Origin: Manihot esculenta
Taxonomy: Eukaryota > Streptophyta > Magnoliopsida > Malpighiales > Euphorbiaceae
DNA length: 64,000 nucleotides
Direction: 5' to 3'
Assembly (NCBI RefSeq): GCF_001659605.2
Contig: NC_035168.2
Coordinates: 10,057,928 to 10,121,927 of the forward strand
In this document: piece by piece, positions 25,168-37,677 of the stretch
Layout: each line of letters begins with the position of its first letter
How positions within the stretch are numbered: the first letter of the stretch is position 1
The notes under the pieces: model-generated
Database searches by the model: none
Seen by the model: the letters and a program-made list of their open reading frames with translations, nothing else
Told to the model about the DNA's origin: nothing
Made by a program: the position numbers and the translations under genes

Positions 25168-26079
25168 TACTTTGTTGTGATAATAATCCATCTCCCAAGT
25201 ACATAGTTGATTTGCAGAAGCTACTTCAGGGATTTGCACCGAGAAACTAGTTGGTTATCTGCTGACATTGACAGGAAGATGGGAACTTGGGAGGACCTTT
25301 TATCGTGCTTCTATACCCATTCCCAACCCAGCCCCTCCCTCCAAAATCCAGAAAACGGGGATAGAGATCATTGTGAATAGAAGCTTTAGTTTCATTTTTT
25401 AGTCTAACTTGTGATGAGCGTAGAATTTGTAAATTCAGTTTACTGGTTGAAGAAAATTGATTTGCAACACCAGAAAAAAGGTGACCAGTAAAATTCCATG
25501 TGAATTTTTATGTAAACTTCAACTGAAAAGGAATCGTCTTATGCTTATCTGGTGATGGTATTTTCTGGGGGGTTCAGGGATGTATCCAGTTCTGTTTATG
25601 ATAGTACACAAACAAATACTGTCATACCTGACTAAAACTTGTAAATTATCTCATCCCTTAAATTTTTTTAAAGTTTTATTTACTTTTAATTTTTCTAATT
25701 TATTATTAGTTGGAAATATAAGTTATCTACATTAGTTCTATCAAAAAAGTTCTCGCTAAAATATGAACTGACCTTGTGGACGTTGATTAACCGGCTGGCT
25801 CTTTCACAGCAGCTGCTTCCCTTCAACTATGGATTTTTCTGCAAATTGGTAATAGATTTAATAGATCGAGATTTTATATGGTACTAATGAAGCTTTATAC
25901 AAGATAATGAAAAGAAAATTTTCTTTTCCGGCTAAAAACTTATTCCCAGCAGATCAAATTGCTATTTTGCTTCGAAAATGTTAAACAAGGATAAGCTGAA
26001 AGAGGTCTGACGAGGTTCATGCTGCAGAATTGCAATTGATTTTTGAAAATAATGAATCTGCAGCCGATGCTCTGATTGA
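25168..26079 (+). other. 3' UTR and downstream flank of the RING-H2 gene
   Basis: Mixed-composition sequence follows the TGA stop. No canonical AATAAA was spotted in the first few hundred bases, so the transcript end cannot be placed. Confidence 0.5.
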
Positions 26080-26567
26080 TATTTAATTATTTAGTTTTGA
26101 TTTTAATTTTTTATGAACCGTATCGAATTCGATTTACGAATCAAAATTGTAAAAAAAAAAAAAATCGATTTGATGTTTATATTTTTAAATAATTTTAATA
26201 ATATTATATATAATATATTTTATATCTTACCAATATAATCATATAAATTATATTATTAAAATTATATGATTTTATTTAAAAAATTTAAATCTTGATTTTA
26301 TAAAATAGTAAATAATATATAGTAAAAATTTAAAAATAAATGAAGTTATAAATAAAATAAGTTATTTATGAGTTATTTAAAATTTAATGTGAGTTATCTA
26401 GTTATTAGTTACTTTTATAAATTAAACAATTCATATAATTTAAATAAGATTCATTCTTTTAATGGTTAAATAGTTATTAATAATATTATAAAATAATAAT
26501 ATAGATTTAAATAATTTAATTAAATAATTATATTTTATTTCATTTAATAATTTAATTAGATTATATA
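26080..26567. other. Very AT-rich block, possible MITE remnant
   Basis: Begins with GAACCGTATCGAATTCG-type sequence and an A14 run, then almost pure A/T up to the start of LTR homology at about 26568. It may have replaced or interrupted the outer part of the next element's left LTR. Confidence 0.4.
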
Positions 26568-27094
26568 TTAATTCTATACCAGAATCGTCCAAAATTGAGT
26601 TATGAGATGTTTTCACAAAATAAGGGTCTGATAAATGGATGTGCAGTACCTCCCAAAAAAAAGAAGATTCATACACCGTTATATCTAATGTTTCATCAAG
26701 AATTACCCTCTGAAAAGATTGCGCCTTCACATGAAATTATCATTAACAGGCATAATTTAGTAAACTTTCGTTATGCCTGTAATCACGGGATCATCGACCA
26801 GATAAACCGGTGAGATCCCTTATTGAATAGACTGTTACATCATTATCGAATTATCAGAAAATGCTATATTTAACTCCATTTTCTTACAGTATAAACTCCA
26901 ACGATCACAAAGATAAAGATATGCAATTCTCCGGCACTATTATATTTGAATTCTAAGTAATTCCTTATGCTCGCCTTATTCTCCAGTTTACTGACTTAAG
27001 TTTCAGAGTGACTGTCGTTGGCACCTACCATTTCACATTCTCTTTCTTGCATGTTTAGCCAATCACAGTACAGCTCTATTTTCCGATCGCATTA
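26568..27094 (+). repeat. Left LTR (outer part missing or interrupted)
   Basis: Aligns with about 31372-31939. Outward similarity stops at the AT-rich block. It ends GATCGCATTA just before TTTGGTTTCGTTGTC. Confidence 0.65.
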
Positions 27095-27203
27095 TTTGGT
27101 TTCGTTGTCAAGAGATCCAGTGAATTCTCTCGATTTATTTGGATTAAAACTGGTCTCTTATCCCCTTTTCTCTTAAAAGGAACTCTCTCTTTTCTCTCTC
27201 GAA

Positions 27204-28200
27204 ATGGCTGGCAATTCACAAGCTGCTACTAAGGTTATTACTCATGAGGACGCTGTCATTTCTTCCATTCTGGCCAACGAGGTAGACCCTAATAATTTGA
27301 TCATTGAGTAAATACTCTAGTATGTTAGAAGGTTGTAGTTATTTTTGAACAACGCAAAGCTCGGGAGGAGGCGTCACATGTGGCTCCCAAGGGAAAAGAG
27401 GAAGCCTCCGTTGATACCTCAAGAACTTGGATCAGAGCAGTCCAAACACAGTCCAAAGGGAAGCACAAGTTTGAGGAAGAGGAGTCCTTGGACGATGCTC
27501 CGAAGGACATTGACGGGAAGTTGGTTTGGGCCATTTAAAGGTACTGAAAAGGACAAGAAGAGGACAAAAGGATGAGCAAAAAGCAAGACTAAAAGCCAAA
27601 GAGGCGAGGATATGGGAGAGACCAGAAAGATACCCAATCTCTTAGGAAGGAAGTACCGAGGTAAGTATAAGAATTATACCCCATTGAACGACTTACAAAC
27701 ACAATTCTAATATGGATTAGTAAAAATAACAAGAGATCAAGTGACCTCCCAAACTCAACCTTAAGAAAGAAGGAAGGCGAGATAGAATCAGGCACTGCCA
27801 TTTTCATAAAGACTATAGACATGTAACGGCAGAGTGTCAGCTATTAAAAGACAAAATCGAGAGGTTAGTAAGAGATGACACATTTTAAAAGTTCACTAGA
27901 AAGAGTAGGGAAGAGAGAGACCTAAACTCGAGGTAACAACCCTTGAAACTATCAATGGCAGAGAACCTGTAGAGATTATTCATATAACTACAGAAGGACC
28001 CAGTGATGGAGACTTGGTCCTTAAAAGAACAAGATGTAACAAATGCTGAGTCTGGTAAGTTAGGCGAAAACTGAAAAGGATCATTTAGGGTCTTGAAGGT
28101 TATTCATCCAGGGTCTTATAAGTTGGCCAAGCTAGAAGACCAAATCATTCCCTACTCCTGGAATATTTGTAATCTACAGAAACTTTATTAACAATTAACA
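27204..28200 (+). pseudogene. Tat-like gag remnant
   Basis: An N-terminal frame from 27204 reads MAGNSQAATKVITHEDAVIS and stops at about 27310. Farther on, about 27803-27886 reads CHFHKDYRHVTAECQLLKDK, the C-terminal Tat-type gag motif. Stops and frameshifts separate the pieces. Most of the central gag domain is not recognisable. Confidence 0.6.
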
Positions 28201-28276
28201 ATGTATTTTTCATGTATTGTGTTGTTCAGTGACAATGAACGATGGAGACCTTCTTCAAAAGAATGAAAGAGCACTA

Positions 28277-28930
28277 AAACAAAGGCCATAAGGCAAATTG
28301 CCAAGCCATCCGGGCGTTGGACCCACTAAACAAAGGCCATAAAGCAGTCGCCAGGCCATCCAAGTATTGGACCCACTGAACAGAGGCCATAAGGTAAATC
28401 GCCAGGCTATCCAAGTGTTGGACGCACTAAACAAAGGCCATAAGGCAAATCGCTAGGCCATCTGGGCGTTGGACCTACTAAACAAAGGCCATAAGGCAAA
28501 TTGCCAAGCCATCCAGGGATTGGACCCACTAAACAAAGGCCACAAGGCAGGTTTTGCCAGGCCAGAAGACCGGGCATTGGTCCCATTGAAAGGCCACACG
28601 GTAGTTTTAGCTAGGCTATAATTTGGGCGTTGGACCGTGGAAACAAAGGTATTCATATCAAGCCACAAGGTGGATTCTGCCAAGCCAGAAGATTGGGTGA
28701 TTAGTCCCATATAAAAGTTTCTAAGGCATTTGAGGTACAAGCTAGAAGGCAGGTATTCGCCAAGCTCAACGACCGGATGGTAAACCCATAACAGAAATTT
28801 CTTTAAACCATTTCATGCAGTAAGGCGGATATCTATCAGGCCACATGACTGGGTGTCGGCCCCATTTGACAAAAAGAGCGAGTTATTTTATATTCAGCAG
28901 TTAGACCAATGATCGAGTGTTGTGATCGAG
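28277..28930 (+). repeat. Minisatellite, ~51-bp units
   Basis: Five good units of 50-51 bp (starts at 28277, 28328, 28378 and on to about 28531) begin AAACAAAGGCCATAAGGCAA and contain CGTTGGACCCACT. Further diverged units run to about 28930. There are no unique spacers, so this is not a CRISPR-like array. A decayed version occurs at 3415-3640 in the relative. Confidence 0.8.
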
Positions 28931-29069
28931 TGTTGACCCCTTAGTAATTTTTATCAATTATTCAGATCTAGATTAGCAATAAATGAAAGAGGACGAGTAT
29001 CGATCATACAAGCATGCAAAGATAATAGAGATATGATAAAAAAAATATTTTTCATTAAAACTCAGAAGA

Positions 29070-31015
29070 TTACAAAGGAGGAAGGATGACTTCAGGAGTC
29101 TCTATTATATAAGCATTCCCTACATCTATTACATTTTCTGCAGGAACTCGATTGATATCATCAATCCTCTCCTCCTCTTGCTCATTCTTGCCCTCCTCCT
29201 CCTCTAGACAGATGTCATTTATCCAAGAAAAGTCCTAAGAAGAAAACTGCTTCACTAGCTTCTTCTTGACTGAGTCTTGGCCTTCGACGAACATCTCTGC
29301 TCTCTAGGCCACCGTTTCTTGAAGCTCAGGCTCTAATTTAGCAATCTTGCAGGAAGCAGCCTGGTTCTCCTCGGCTTGAGACTATAGCTCTTGGACTTGA
29401 CATTGAAGCATGGCCACCTGATCCTCAACTCTCTTGGCCCGATTCTCAAGGGCAAGTTTAGAAGCGTTGGCCTCATCCAGGTCTACTTGGAGTTTATCTA
29501 CTGACTCCAAAGTCTCTTTCATTGTGCCTTCTACTTCATCAATCCGAGTCTTTAACCTTGAGTACTCTTCCACTAGGAGTCTTTTGTCTGCTTCTTGGGT
29601 GTCAAACTCCCGTCTTAGGACCTTATTATGCTCCTTGGGCATATAGGCATAGAGGGCACTTTCCAAGATAGAATGCATGACGTTGTCATAAAGCTCGTCC
29701 GTCTAGACCTTGTTCCAGCAACGACAGTCCCTAGGCCTCAGAGCATTTTTGGTTATCAAGACGGCCGGGCTAGGATCTTCAAGGAGAGAGGGCGTCCAAG
29801 TTGGCGCTAATGCCAAGTGTTGAATGCTGCGAGAGCATGAGGAATCGACCCCACATTTGCAGGAGTAGGCTCAGCAGAAGTAGGGACTACAACAAAAGGC
29901 TTAGAAACTGGGACAAATGCAGAAGCACCCATTGTAGAAGACTCAGGCTACGAAGGAGCTGACTCTTCTATTATAGGTTGGGGAGGAGGAGGGAAAAGCA
30001 TGATTACTTCTTCCGCTCGGTGAGCATGCTTAGAAAGGGGACCGGTTGCCCCAGCGACAACTTTGCCTTTACAAGCAGCATGTGCCGCTTGAGCAAATTT
30101 GCTTCTTGACTCGACCATATCTGCTTAAATTGAAAAGTAAGTAAGGCGATTTAAAATCTAAAAAAAGGCAGAAAGAAAAATACCCTGATCTGTAGCTGGG
30201 GAAGGGCTTTTCCCAAGGCTGGGAAGGCTAGGTCGATGAGGACCTCGAGTCTTGCTTGCCTGAAGATGACTATGCCAGGACAAAATGGTATTCCTCACTG
30301 CCTTAGGATGTCTATTTTTTTAGGGGACCTAACTATCGTTAAGAGAAAGGCTAAAGTCTCATCCTAATCCCTCCTCAGTTGGACCCCATCCTTCCTCAGT
30401 TGGACCCACAGGTTTCAACTCGTTTGGAGGCGTCCAAAACCCCCAGACGACCGATGACGGAGGACACAAAATTTATTCTTCCACTATTTTAATAAAGAAG
30501 GTATCCGGTCAAATATTATTCAGCGTTTTCATCTGCTAAAAGACCAGAAATCTTCAGTTCTTCTAGTATTCAACTGGTACAGCTGGAAGAAGAGGGACAT
30601 GCTTAGCTCGATGTTGTTATTAAAATAAAGAAACCGGAAGCCCACTAGGATTCTCCAGCTGTTAGGATGCATCTGGACGACTGAAAGTTTGTGAAACCGG
30701 AGGACTGTAGCAAAAAATGGGTCCATAGAAAATCGAAGATCTGCCTTCAGCTGTTCTTCATAAACTATGATGGTATCCTCTGCTGGAATCTAGTCATCTG
30801 TGCAAATGACCAAGGAGGGGGCAAAGACGCGGAAGGTTTCTTGAGACATTTGATATTTATCATGAAGACGATCTACATCTTGCTCTGATAGGATGAACAG
30901 GATGTCGCTAATCAGACTACCTTCACTTTCTTGATCCACCCTCAGTGGAAAGATAGGAGCTGGGGCATGGATGGGGCCATCGAAGGAGGAGTTTGAGGCG
31001 GAACTTCCACTGGGA
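29070..31015 (-). pseudogene. Broken antisense ORF of the Tat-like element
   Basis: The N-terminal part (about 31015-30529, minus) has a globular-looking segment with MDPFFATVLRFHKL and VQMHPNSWRILVGFRFL, similar to the 'putative gypsy type transposon' domain of plant retroelement antisense ORFs. The C-terminal part (29678-29070) is a heptad-rich coiled coil (e.g. LDEANASKLALENRAKRVED). In-frame stops at 30790-30792 and 29382-29384, and at least one frameshift between about 30529 and 29678, break it. The product's role in these elements is unknown. Confidence 0.6.
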
Positions 31016-31939
31016 GTGAGAGAAGAAGAGAAAATATTCCTATTTATCTTAAAAGGAAATGAAAAATAGAAATTACCATGAAAGTAAGGGAGTATAAAAG
31101 AGAAAGAATGATCGACCGAGTCTTTTTAGAATCAAAGATTGCAGTAATGAGCAAAAGCGATATCTGGAGAAGAAGAAGAGCTATTATAAGATGGTTTTGA
31201 TGGCAAGCTTTGAATGTAGCTCGAGAAACGAGGTAGTCATCATTAAAGAGTTAGGTAGGCAAAATGGCGTGAGCAAGGAAAGGCAAATCTCAGTGGGCCA
31301 CATATCCCAGATAGTGAGAACAACAGTCCCCTTCGAATCTGAAGAATCAAAGGTCAACAGGAGGACCTCTGATACTACACAAGAATCGCCCAAAGTGAGC
31401 CATGAGGTGTCTCTACAAAATAGGGTCACGTGGGAAGGGTCTGATAAGCAGATGAGCGATCCCTCCCAAGGAAAAGAAGACCCAGACACCGTTACCCTTA
31501 GTTTTTCATTAAGGCTCGCCCTCCCCCGAAGAGGTCGAACCTTCACATGAAGTTACTGGTAGCAAACACAATCCAATAGACTCCCGTTAGACTTGTGATC
31601 ATGGGATCACCGACCAGATAAACCGACGAGATTCCTTATCAAATAGCCGGCTACATCATCGCTAGATTATTAGAAAATACTATATCTAACTCTGATCTTT
31701 TACAGCATAAAATCTAATGATCACAGAGATAAAAGTACGAAATTCTCCAGCACTACTATACTTGAATTCTAAGTAATTCCTTATGCTAGCCCTATTCTCC
31801 GATTTACTGATTTAAGCATTGAAATGGCTGCCGTGGACATTAATTACCTTATGTTCTCTTTCTTATAAATTTAGCCAATCACAATACAACTCTATTTTCC
31901 GAATCAATTACAGTACAACTCTATTTTCCTACTGCATCA
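31016..31939 (+). repeat. Right LTR of the Tat-like element
   Basis: Homologous to the left LTR from about 31372. The upstream part is probably LTR too but its partner is missing on the left. Near the end a roughly 30-bp segment (CAATACAACTCTATTTTCC, CAGTACAACTCTATTTTCC) is duplicated in tandem. It ends around GCATCA. Confidence 0.55.
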
Positions 31940-32750
31940 TATATATACTATGGTAGTAATAAATTTTGGATTTCTCTATATGTGTAAATGTGAGTGGTTC
32001 TGTGTGTACGTTTATCATTTTAGTTGCAAATATATTAATTATTTTATAGTTTTTAATTATATAACTTAATCACATATTAGTAAGATATTACACATGTATA
32101 TTTTAGTTAAAATTATATAATTTATTATATTCTATTATTTTCTTATTAGGACTGGTACATAATGCATATATTAATATTAATATTGTTTAAATGGTAGTAT
32201 TATTATTTTTTTATTTTTATTTTAGTATTAATTATTTATTATTTTAAAATAAATATAAAAATATTATAATTTTATGTGTAATAATTAAAATTTAAATTGA
32301 AATTAAAACTAAAATTAAAATAAAAAACCAAAATAAGTAGTACAATCAAAATAAAACTATATTGAAATTAATCAGAACTGTACAGAAATTATACCAAAAT
32401 TTAATTTTAAGTATGGTTCTTAAAAATAAAAGAATCAAATATTTGGTTCCGGTTCTATTTCTTAACTAAAATTTTATCAAAATTGGGACCGAACTGCCCT
32501 AACTGATACCTTTCGCTTAGTGCCTTTCTCATCATCAAATCTACAAATTAAGATTATTTCGGTTTTAGTTTTGTTACCTAAGAATCAAAATTGAAACCAA
32601 ATCTTTGATTCTTTAAGTATTAAAAGCAATACTTGAAATCAAATTTCAATACATTTTTTAGATAATTCTAAATAATTTTGATATGGTTATGGCTTGGTTC
32701 TGATTTTTATTTTTATTTTTTTAAACTTTAAATTAAAGTTTTTTTTTTTT
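31940..32750. other. AT-rich block, possible MITE remnant
   Basis: GGTTCCGGTTC-like tracts and GGGACCGAACTGCCCTAA near 32500 resemble one end of a hAT-type MITE; the other end is unclear. No coding sequence. Confidence 0.4.
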
Positions 32751-35700
32751 GACAATTTGAGATGGTTAGCTAAATGCGTGCTCCTGGACTTAGCATCATT
32801 AACTTTAAACTTGAAGAACAACTTCTCAATGTATTGCTCTTGGGACATATTTAGAATTCCAACAGACCTGTCCTAAGAAATCCTCATTCCTAGAATCTGC
32901 TTTGCTGCATCCAAATCTTTCATTTCAAACTCTAATGACAATCTCCCCTTAAGATATTTGATCTCCTCCATACTTGACCTTACAATTAATATATCATCCA
33001 TATACAAGAGTAAAGTAAAAAAGTAGTCAGTAAACTTCTTAATATAACAACATTGATCATTTTCACTCATATGAAAACTGTTTCTGCATATGAATGTAAC
33101 GACCCGAAAATCGGACCGCTACCGGCGCTAGGATCCAGATCGGTTTAAGGCCGCCGGGACCCGTAGCAAGCCTAACATACGCCTGTATACCTGCTTAATC
33201 TCATACATGATCAACAATTACATAAAAATTTAAAACTTTCTCATTTATTCATTCATTCGTTCACCAAGCTTAACCTGTGCATGCACAAATCATAACATAA
33301 AACCTCTCACTGGAGTCCTCATCAAATACTCCAATGGGGTAACATAACATATATTAAGCTTGGTTTACAATAATCATCATTAAACATTTAAGATCATATA
33401 CTAAAAAGGGATTAACAACATACTATGGTCAAGCACAACTCTAAACTTCCATAAGCATCATTACATTACATTTCTATACTATACTTTTACATTACATCAT
33501 ATTCATGTCCACATCTAGCTATTACATAAAATACGACTCTACTCCTGCTGACCTCCTGGTCTACCCTGTACCTGCAAACCTAGGGGTTAAGGGAGAGGGG
33601 TGAGCTATAAAGCCCAGTGAGCAAAATAAATAAACATTCAATTTAAATTTCATGCTTTCATGAAATGCAACACATCACAAACAGATCACATCAAGGATGG
33701 ACTTGTCACCAATAGTCCTCTACATAATCCAATCGTGCCAGGGGCGTAGAATGGGCCTCACTGGTCTTTCTCTTAACATAACATAACATAGCATAACATT
33801 CCATAGTGTCAGGGGCGTAGAATGGGCCTCACTGGTCTTTCTCTTAACATAGTGCCAGGGGCGTAGAATGGGCCTCACTGGCTATCCATACCGTATCATC
33901 ATCATACCATAACATACGAGGACTAAAGGGTCATTCAACATCCATCCACATCATCATCAAGTCATGCAATGCAACATATTCGTGAATTCTAATGCAAACA
34001 ACCTAGTATATCTCATGGCATACGTGATGCATGTATCATGCTCAAAATTTATTTATTTGCTTTGAAACATAAAGAGTTATTCCACTCACCTCTGGCTGAA
34101 GCTCTAATGACTCTGAAGCAGCTATCTCACTACTGAGGTCCTTGGTTCCTCGGGTCCGAACCTACACAGGTGGACTCAAATGAGGTACCAAACAAAGACT
34201 AACATAACTCTAAACTGCTCCCTAAAAACCCCCTAAAACATCTTAGAACAACCATAGAAATCATGCAAAGGAAGGCTGAACAGGGCACTTTCGGCGGCAG
34301 GTTCGGCGGCCAAAAGTCCCTCCAGAGCCGAAACTCAGCCACTTTCGGCGGCACCTTCGGCGGCCAAAAGTGGGTTCCAGAGCCGAAACTCATGCATGTT
34401 CGGCGGCACCTTCGGCGGCCGAAACTCCCTTCCTAGAGCTTTCGGCAGCCAAAAGTTGGCCTCCACAGGCAGGTTCGGCGGCCGAAAGTCCCTTCAGCTG
34501 CCGAACCTGAGTTCTCCCAAAGGGGCAGAAACTCAGTTCCAACATGTACAAATGCCTCCCAAACTTCCAAACATGCATCCAACCTTCTCAAATCATGCAT
34601 ACACTCATACATCAACACATAGGGGTCTCAAACTAACCTAAACCCCAACAACAACACAAAACAAGCAACTCAGCAACCTACATTGTCCAAAACTCACATA
34701 AAAACCTAACAATGTTCAACTAACCTAAACATGCATTTCTACCCCATGAATCCTCTTAAAACTTGTTTAAAACATAGAATAAGCTCAAGATCGACTCTTA
34801 CCTCTTGAAGATCGAGAAAGAGTGTGACCTAACTTGGAGATTTGGGGAGGATGGGTTCCTGAGGTCTCTAAGCTTCACAACTTCGATCTAAGCTCGAAAT
34901 CTTCAAAAACCAAGTGAAAACTCATAAGAAAATCATGAAGATTCGAAGGAAGAAGCTCAAAATCGATGAGGGACGGCGGAGAACTCACCTTGGCCGAAAA
35001 TGGGGAGAAAAGCTCACCCGTTAGGACATGGGGACCCCTTTATAGGTAGCTGGCCAGGCCACTTTCGGGGGCCTAACGTGCCTCCGCATGCATGCCATGT
35101 TCGGCGGCCGAACATAAGGTTCGGCGGCCGAACCTGGACTTCACTCACTCATGCCTTCGGGGGCCTAAAGCACTCCCGAAATGCATGCATGTTCGGCAGC
35201 CGAACTTGAGGTTCGGCGGCCGAACCTGGGTCTTCCTCGAAGGTTATTTTCATACAAAACTCATTTCCTTTCTTGCTTAAAACCATAAAATATATTAAAA
35301 CATCTTATGAAAACATGGTTTTACCCTTCTAGAGGTTTTCGACATTCGAGATTCCATCGGACGGTAGGAATTCTGATACCGGAGTCTAGCCGGGTATTAC
35401 AATGAAGGAGTTAAACTTTTTACACCACTGTCTTGGAGTCTGCTTCAACCCATACAAACTCCTCTTGAGCTTGCACACCATGTGTTCTTACCAGGAACCT
35501 CATATTCCTATGGTTGCTGCATGTAGATCTCTTCGTCCAGATCCTCATGTAAAAATGTTTTTTTTACATCCATCTGCTCAAGATGCAAGTCCTCTGTTGC
35601 AACAATACTCAACAAAATTCTGATTATGGCTAGCTTCACAACAGGAGAGAATATTTCAGTGTAGTCAATACCTTTTCTTTGTGAATACCCCTTAACCACC

Positions 35701-36860
35701 AATTGAGCCTTGAACCTAACTTTACCATCAATTTTATTCGTGATCTTGTAAACCCACTTGTTCTTAAGTGACCATATCTCATCATCCATGGCTTGCTCCC
35801 ACTTGATTGAATCCTTCACCTGTAAACCCTCATCAAAGGATTTTGGTTCCCCTCTATCAATTAACAACAAATAATATAAGGAAGGTGAATATTTTTCTAG
35901 TGACTTGGTAGCCTTAGTAGATCTCCTCAACACTGGCTCAAATGTGATTGGTTGCTGTTCTGTTTTTGCAACAATGTTTTTTGGATTCTCCTGTGGTCTT
36001 ATTGCAACATCACTAGGTGAAATTTTCTGCAAATCAACCTCAACTCCCACTTCTTCTGCATCTTCAGATCGCAGCCCAGACTTGTTCTTATACAGGACAT
36101 TCTTATTAAATGTCGCACCACAGTGTCTCAAGATCTTCCTATTCTTGTCATCCCAAAATCTATACCCAAACTAATCCGAACCATACCCAATGAAGTAGCA
36201 CTTCAAAGCCTTTGCATCAAGCTTGTCTCTCTTCTCTGGATCAATGTGAACATAAGCAACACACCTAAAAATCCATAGGTGAGTAAACTTGACCTCTTTA
36301 CTTGACCAAACCTCTTCTAGAATCTTGAAACCCAAAGGAACTGAAGGTCCTCTATTTATCAAATATGCTATTATGATCACTACATCTGCCCAAAAAATTT
36401 TTGGGAGCCCAACATGTAGCCTCATGCTTTTTGCTTGCTCATTCAATGTTCAGTTCATCCTTTTAGCAATCCTATTCTGTCTTGCCTTACTAGGAACTAT
36501 CCTGGTGCACTTGATTCCCTCATCAGCACAGAACTTCTTGAATTATGTAGAATCATACTTTATTTTATTATCAGACCTTAGGCATTTGATCTTCAACCCA
36601 GTCTGATTTGATTTGTGTTTCATAAAGTGAACCCATACCTTCCTACTAAAGTCATAAATGAAGGTAACATAGTATTTTGAATCCCCAAGAAAGGCAACTA
36701 GGGATGGTCCCCACACGTCTGTATGTACTAGTTTTAACCATTCTGCCTTTGGTTCTCTGGTAGCCTTTCTAAAACTGACCCATTTCTACTTTCTTAGAAC
36801 ACAACTGTCATATAGGCCCATCTCAAGAAGACGCACTTGCCTCTCTTGCATTCAGCATTC
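32751..36860 (-). pseudogene. Ty1/copia pol pseudogene, split by a solo LTR
   Basis: Read from right to left: the pre-integrase/integrase core (about 36830-36446, with several stops), the integrase C-side (36446-36171, MNEQAKSMRLHVGLPKIFWA), a linker and the reverse transcriptase start (36131-35508, ending in EEIYMQQP). The reverse transcriptase continues with [14 protein letters not shown] after a frame change (about 35460), then after the inserted LTR with LLLYMDDILIV, the YxDD active site (33070-32873). It is recognisable to about 32757 and then breaks off at a poly-T run. RNase H, gag and LTRs are not seen. An old, truncated element with many stops. Confidence 0.85.
33095..35401 (-). mobile_element. 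Solo gypsy LTR (2307 bp) inside the copia pseudogene
   Basis: Complete LTR in minus orientation, from TGTAACGACCCG to CGGGTATTACA, flanked by perfect 5-bp duplications ATGAA (33090-33094 and 35402-35406). It has no internal region, so it formed by LTR-LTR recombination. It holds the minisatellite (about 33735-33880), GC near-palindrome clusters (about 34285-34510 and 35060-35225), a minus-strand TATAAAG at 35038-35044 and the conserved donor motif near 34800. Confidence 0.97.
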
Positions 36861-37633
36861 AAGATTTGAAATTCAAACGAAGGCTCCACCTAAAAAGGAA
36901 AGTTTGGACAGCATCTCTTTCCCTCTACACAACCTTGTCGCGCGCCTCCTGCCTTCTGAGAGCCAATCCGCTGCCTCCTGCCTTCTGAGAGCCTTGCAAC
37001 GCGCTTCTTTCCTTTTCAGACACAACTTGGGCAGCAAGTAAGGACCTAAGACAACACTTTCAACTATAAAAACACACATAAGGAGCCTCCCCATGCTTTT
37101 TCTACTCTCCCTTGGACACACATACGGGATTGCAAGTGGCACCATCTCTTCTTCTTCCTTTCTTTATTTTCTTGTTTTGTTTCAGCCATGAGTGGCTGAA
37201 ACCTTTTATTCTAGTTGAAGATTGGTTGAAACTTTAGTTATTTTATGGATTGTGAGATCTGAACATACATTGTTTGTCTTTGGTTTATTCAATATTCATA
37301 CAATTTCATGCTTGATTCCATTATTGCTTTGTTATTTTGATCAATGTGGCCAGTTGATTCTTGATTACAAGGTAATATATTGTTAGTTTGGATAATTTTA
37401 AGTCCGTAATTGCTTGGATTATTCAAACAAAAGAACACTTGGTGTAAAAACTAAGGAAATTGTATGATCTAGCAACATCTCATGTGTTTGGATAGCTAGG
37501 ATTGGATCTCTCTATCTCTTAATGCAATTAACAAATGTTTTGATGCCTAAGGCCCAGGGACGTTCCTTGGCAACTTATTAATTAATAATTAATTAGAGGA
37601 CGTTCCCTAATTGGTTTATGATTAAGGAGAGAC
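36861..37633. other. Unassigned sequence left of the gypsy nest
   Basis: It contains CCTCCTGCCTTCTGAGAGCC twice (about 36947 and 36976), a CTATAAAAACACAC TATA-like site near 37064 and an imperfect pair GGGACGTTCCTTGG / AGGACGTTCCCTAATTGG near 37560-37600. It resembles a plant retroelement leader, but I cannot identify it. A minus frame of 90 codons here has no recognisable domain. Confidence 0.4.
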
Positions 37634-37638
37634 ATGGT

Positions 37639-37661
37639 TGTAACGACCCGAAAACCGGACC
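37639..37661 (-). repeat. Host 3' LTR, piece 1 (terminal 23 bp)
   Basis: Reads TGTAACGACCCGAAAACCGG then ACC. Its last five bases GGACC (37657-37661) are repeated at 50017-50021, marking the insertion of the solo LTR between them. Confidence 0.9.
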
Positions 37662-37677
37662 TGTAATACTCGGCTAG

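Larger units (their letters stand above)
26568..31939 (+). mobile_element. Tat-like Ty3/gypsy element with antisense ORF, pol missing (LARD-type)
   Basis: Left LTR homology (about 26568-27094) and right LTR (to about 31939) share blocks such as AATTCTAAGTAATTCCTTATG, GACCAGATAAACCG and TAGCCAATCACA(G/A)TACA. Between them lie a primer-site-like sequence at 27095, a gag remnant, a 51-bp minisatellite, and an antisense ORF on the minus strand. No protease, reverse transcriptase or integrase is seen. A gag, a missing pol and an antisense ORF next to the 3' LTR fit a deleted member of the Tat lineage. The outer ends and TSD could not be fixed. Confidence 0.65.

Noticed and set aside
25036..25239. 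Minus-strand 67-codon ORF
   Set aside because: It lies antisense to the RING-H2 last exon; the sense frame carries all eight zinc ligands.
28277..28531. Regularly spaced repeat that could look CRISPR-like
   Set aside because: Units abut without unique spacers and the genome is eukaryotic; it is a minisatellite within a retroelement.
31184..31550. Overlapping ~120-codon ORFs on both strands
   Set aside because: They lie in the right LTR/3' region of the Tat-like element and match no known protein.
36873..37145. Minus-strand 90-codon ORF
   Set aside because: No domain recognised; low-complexity basic composition from a short tandem repeat.
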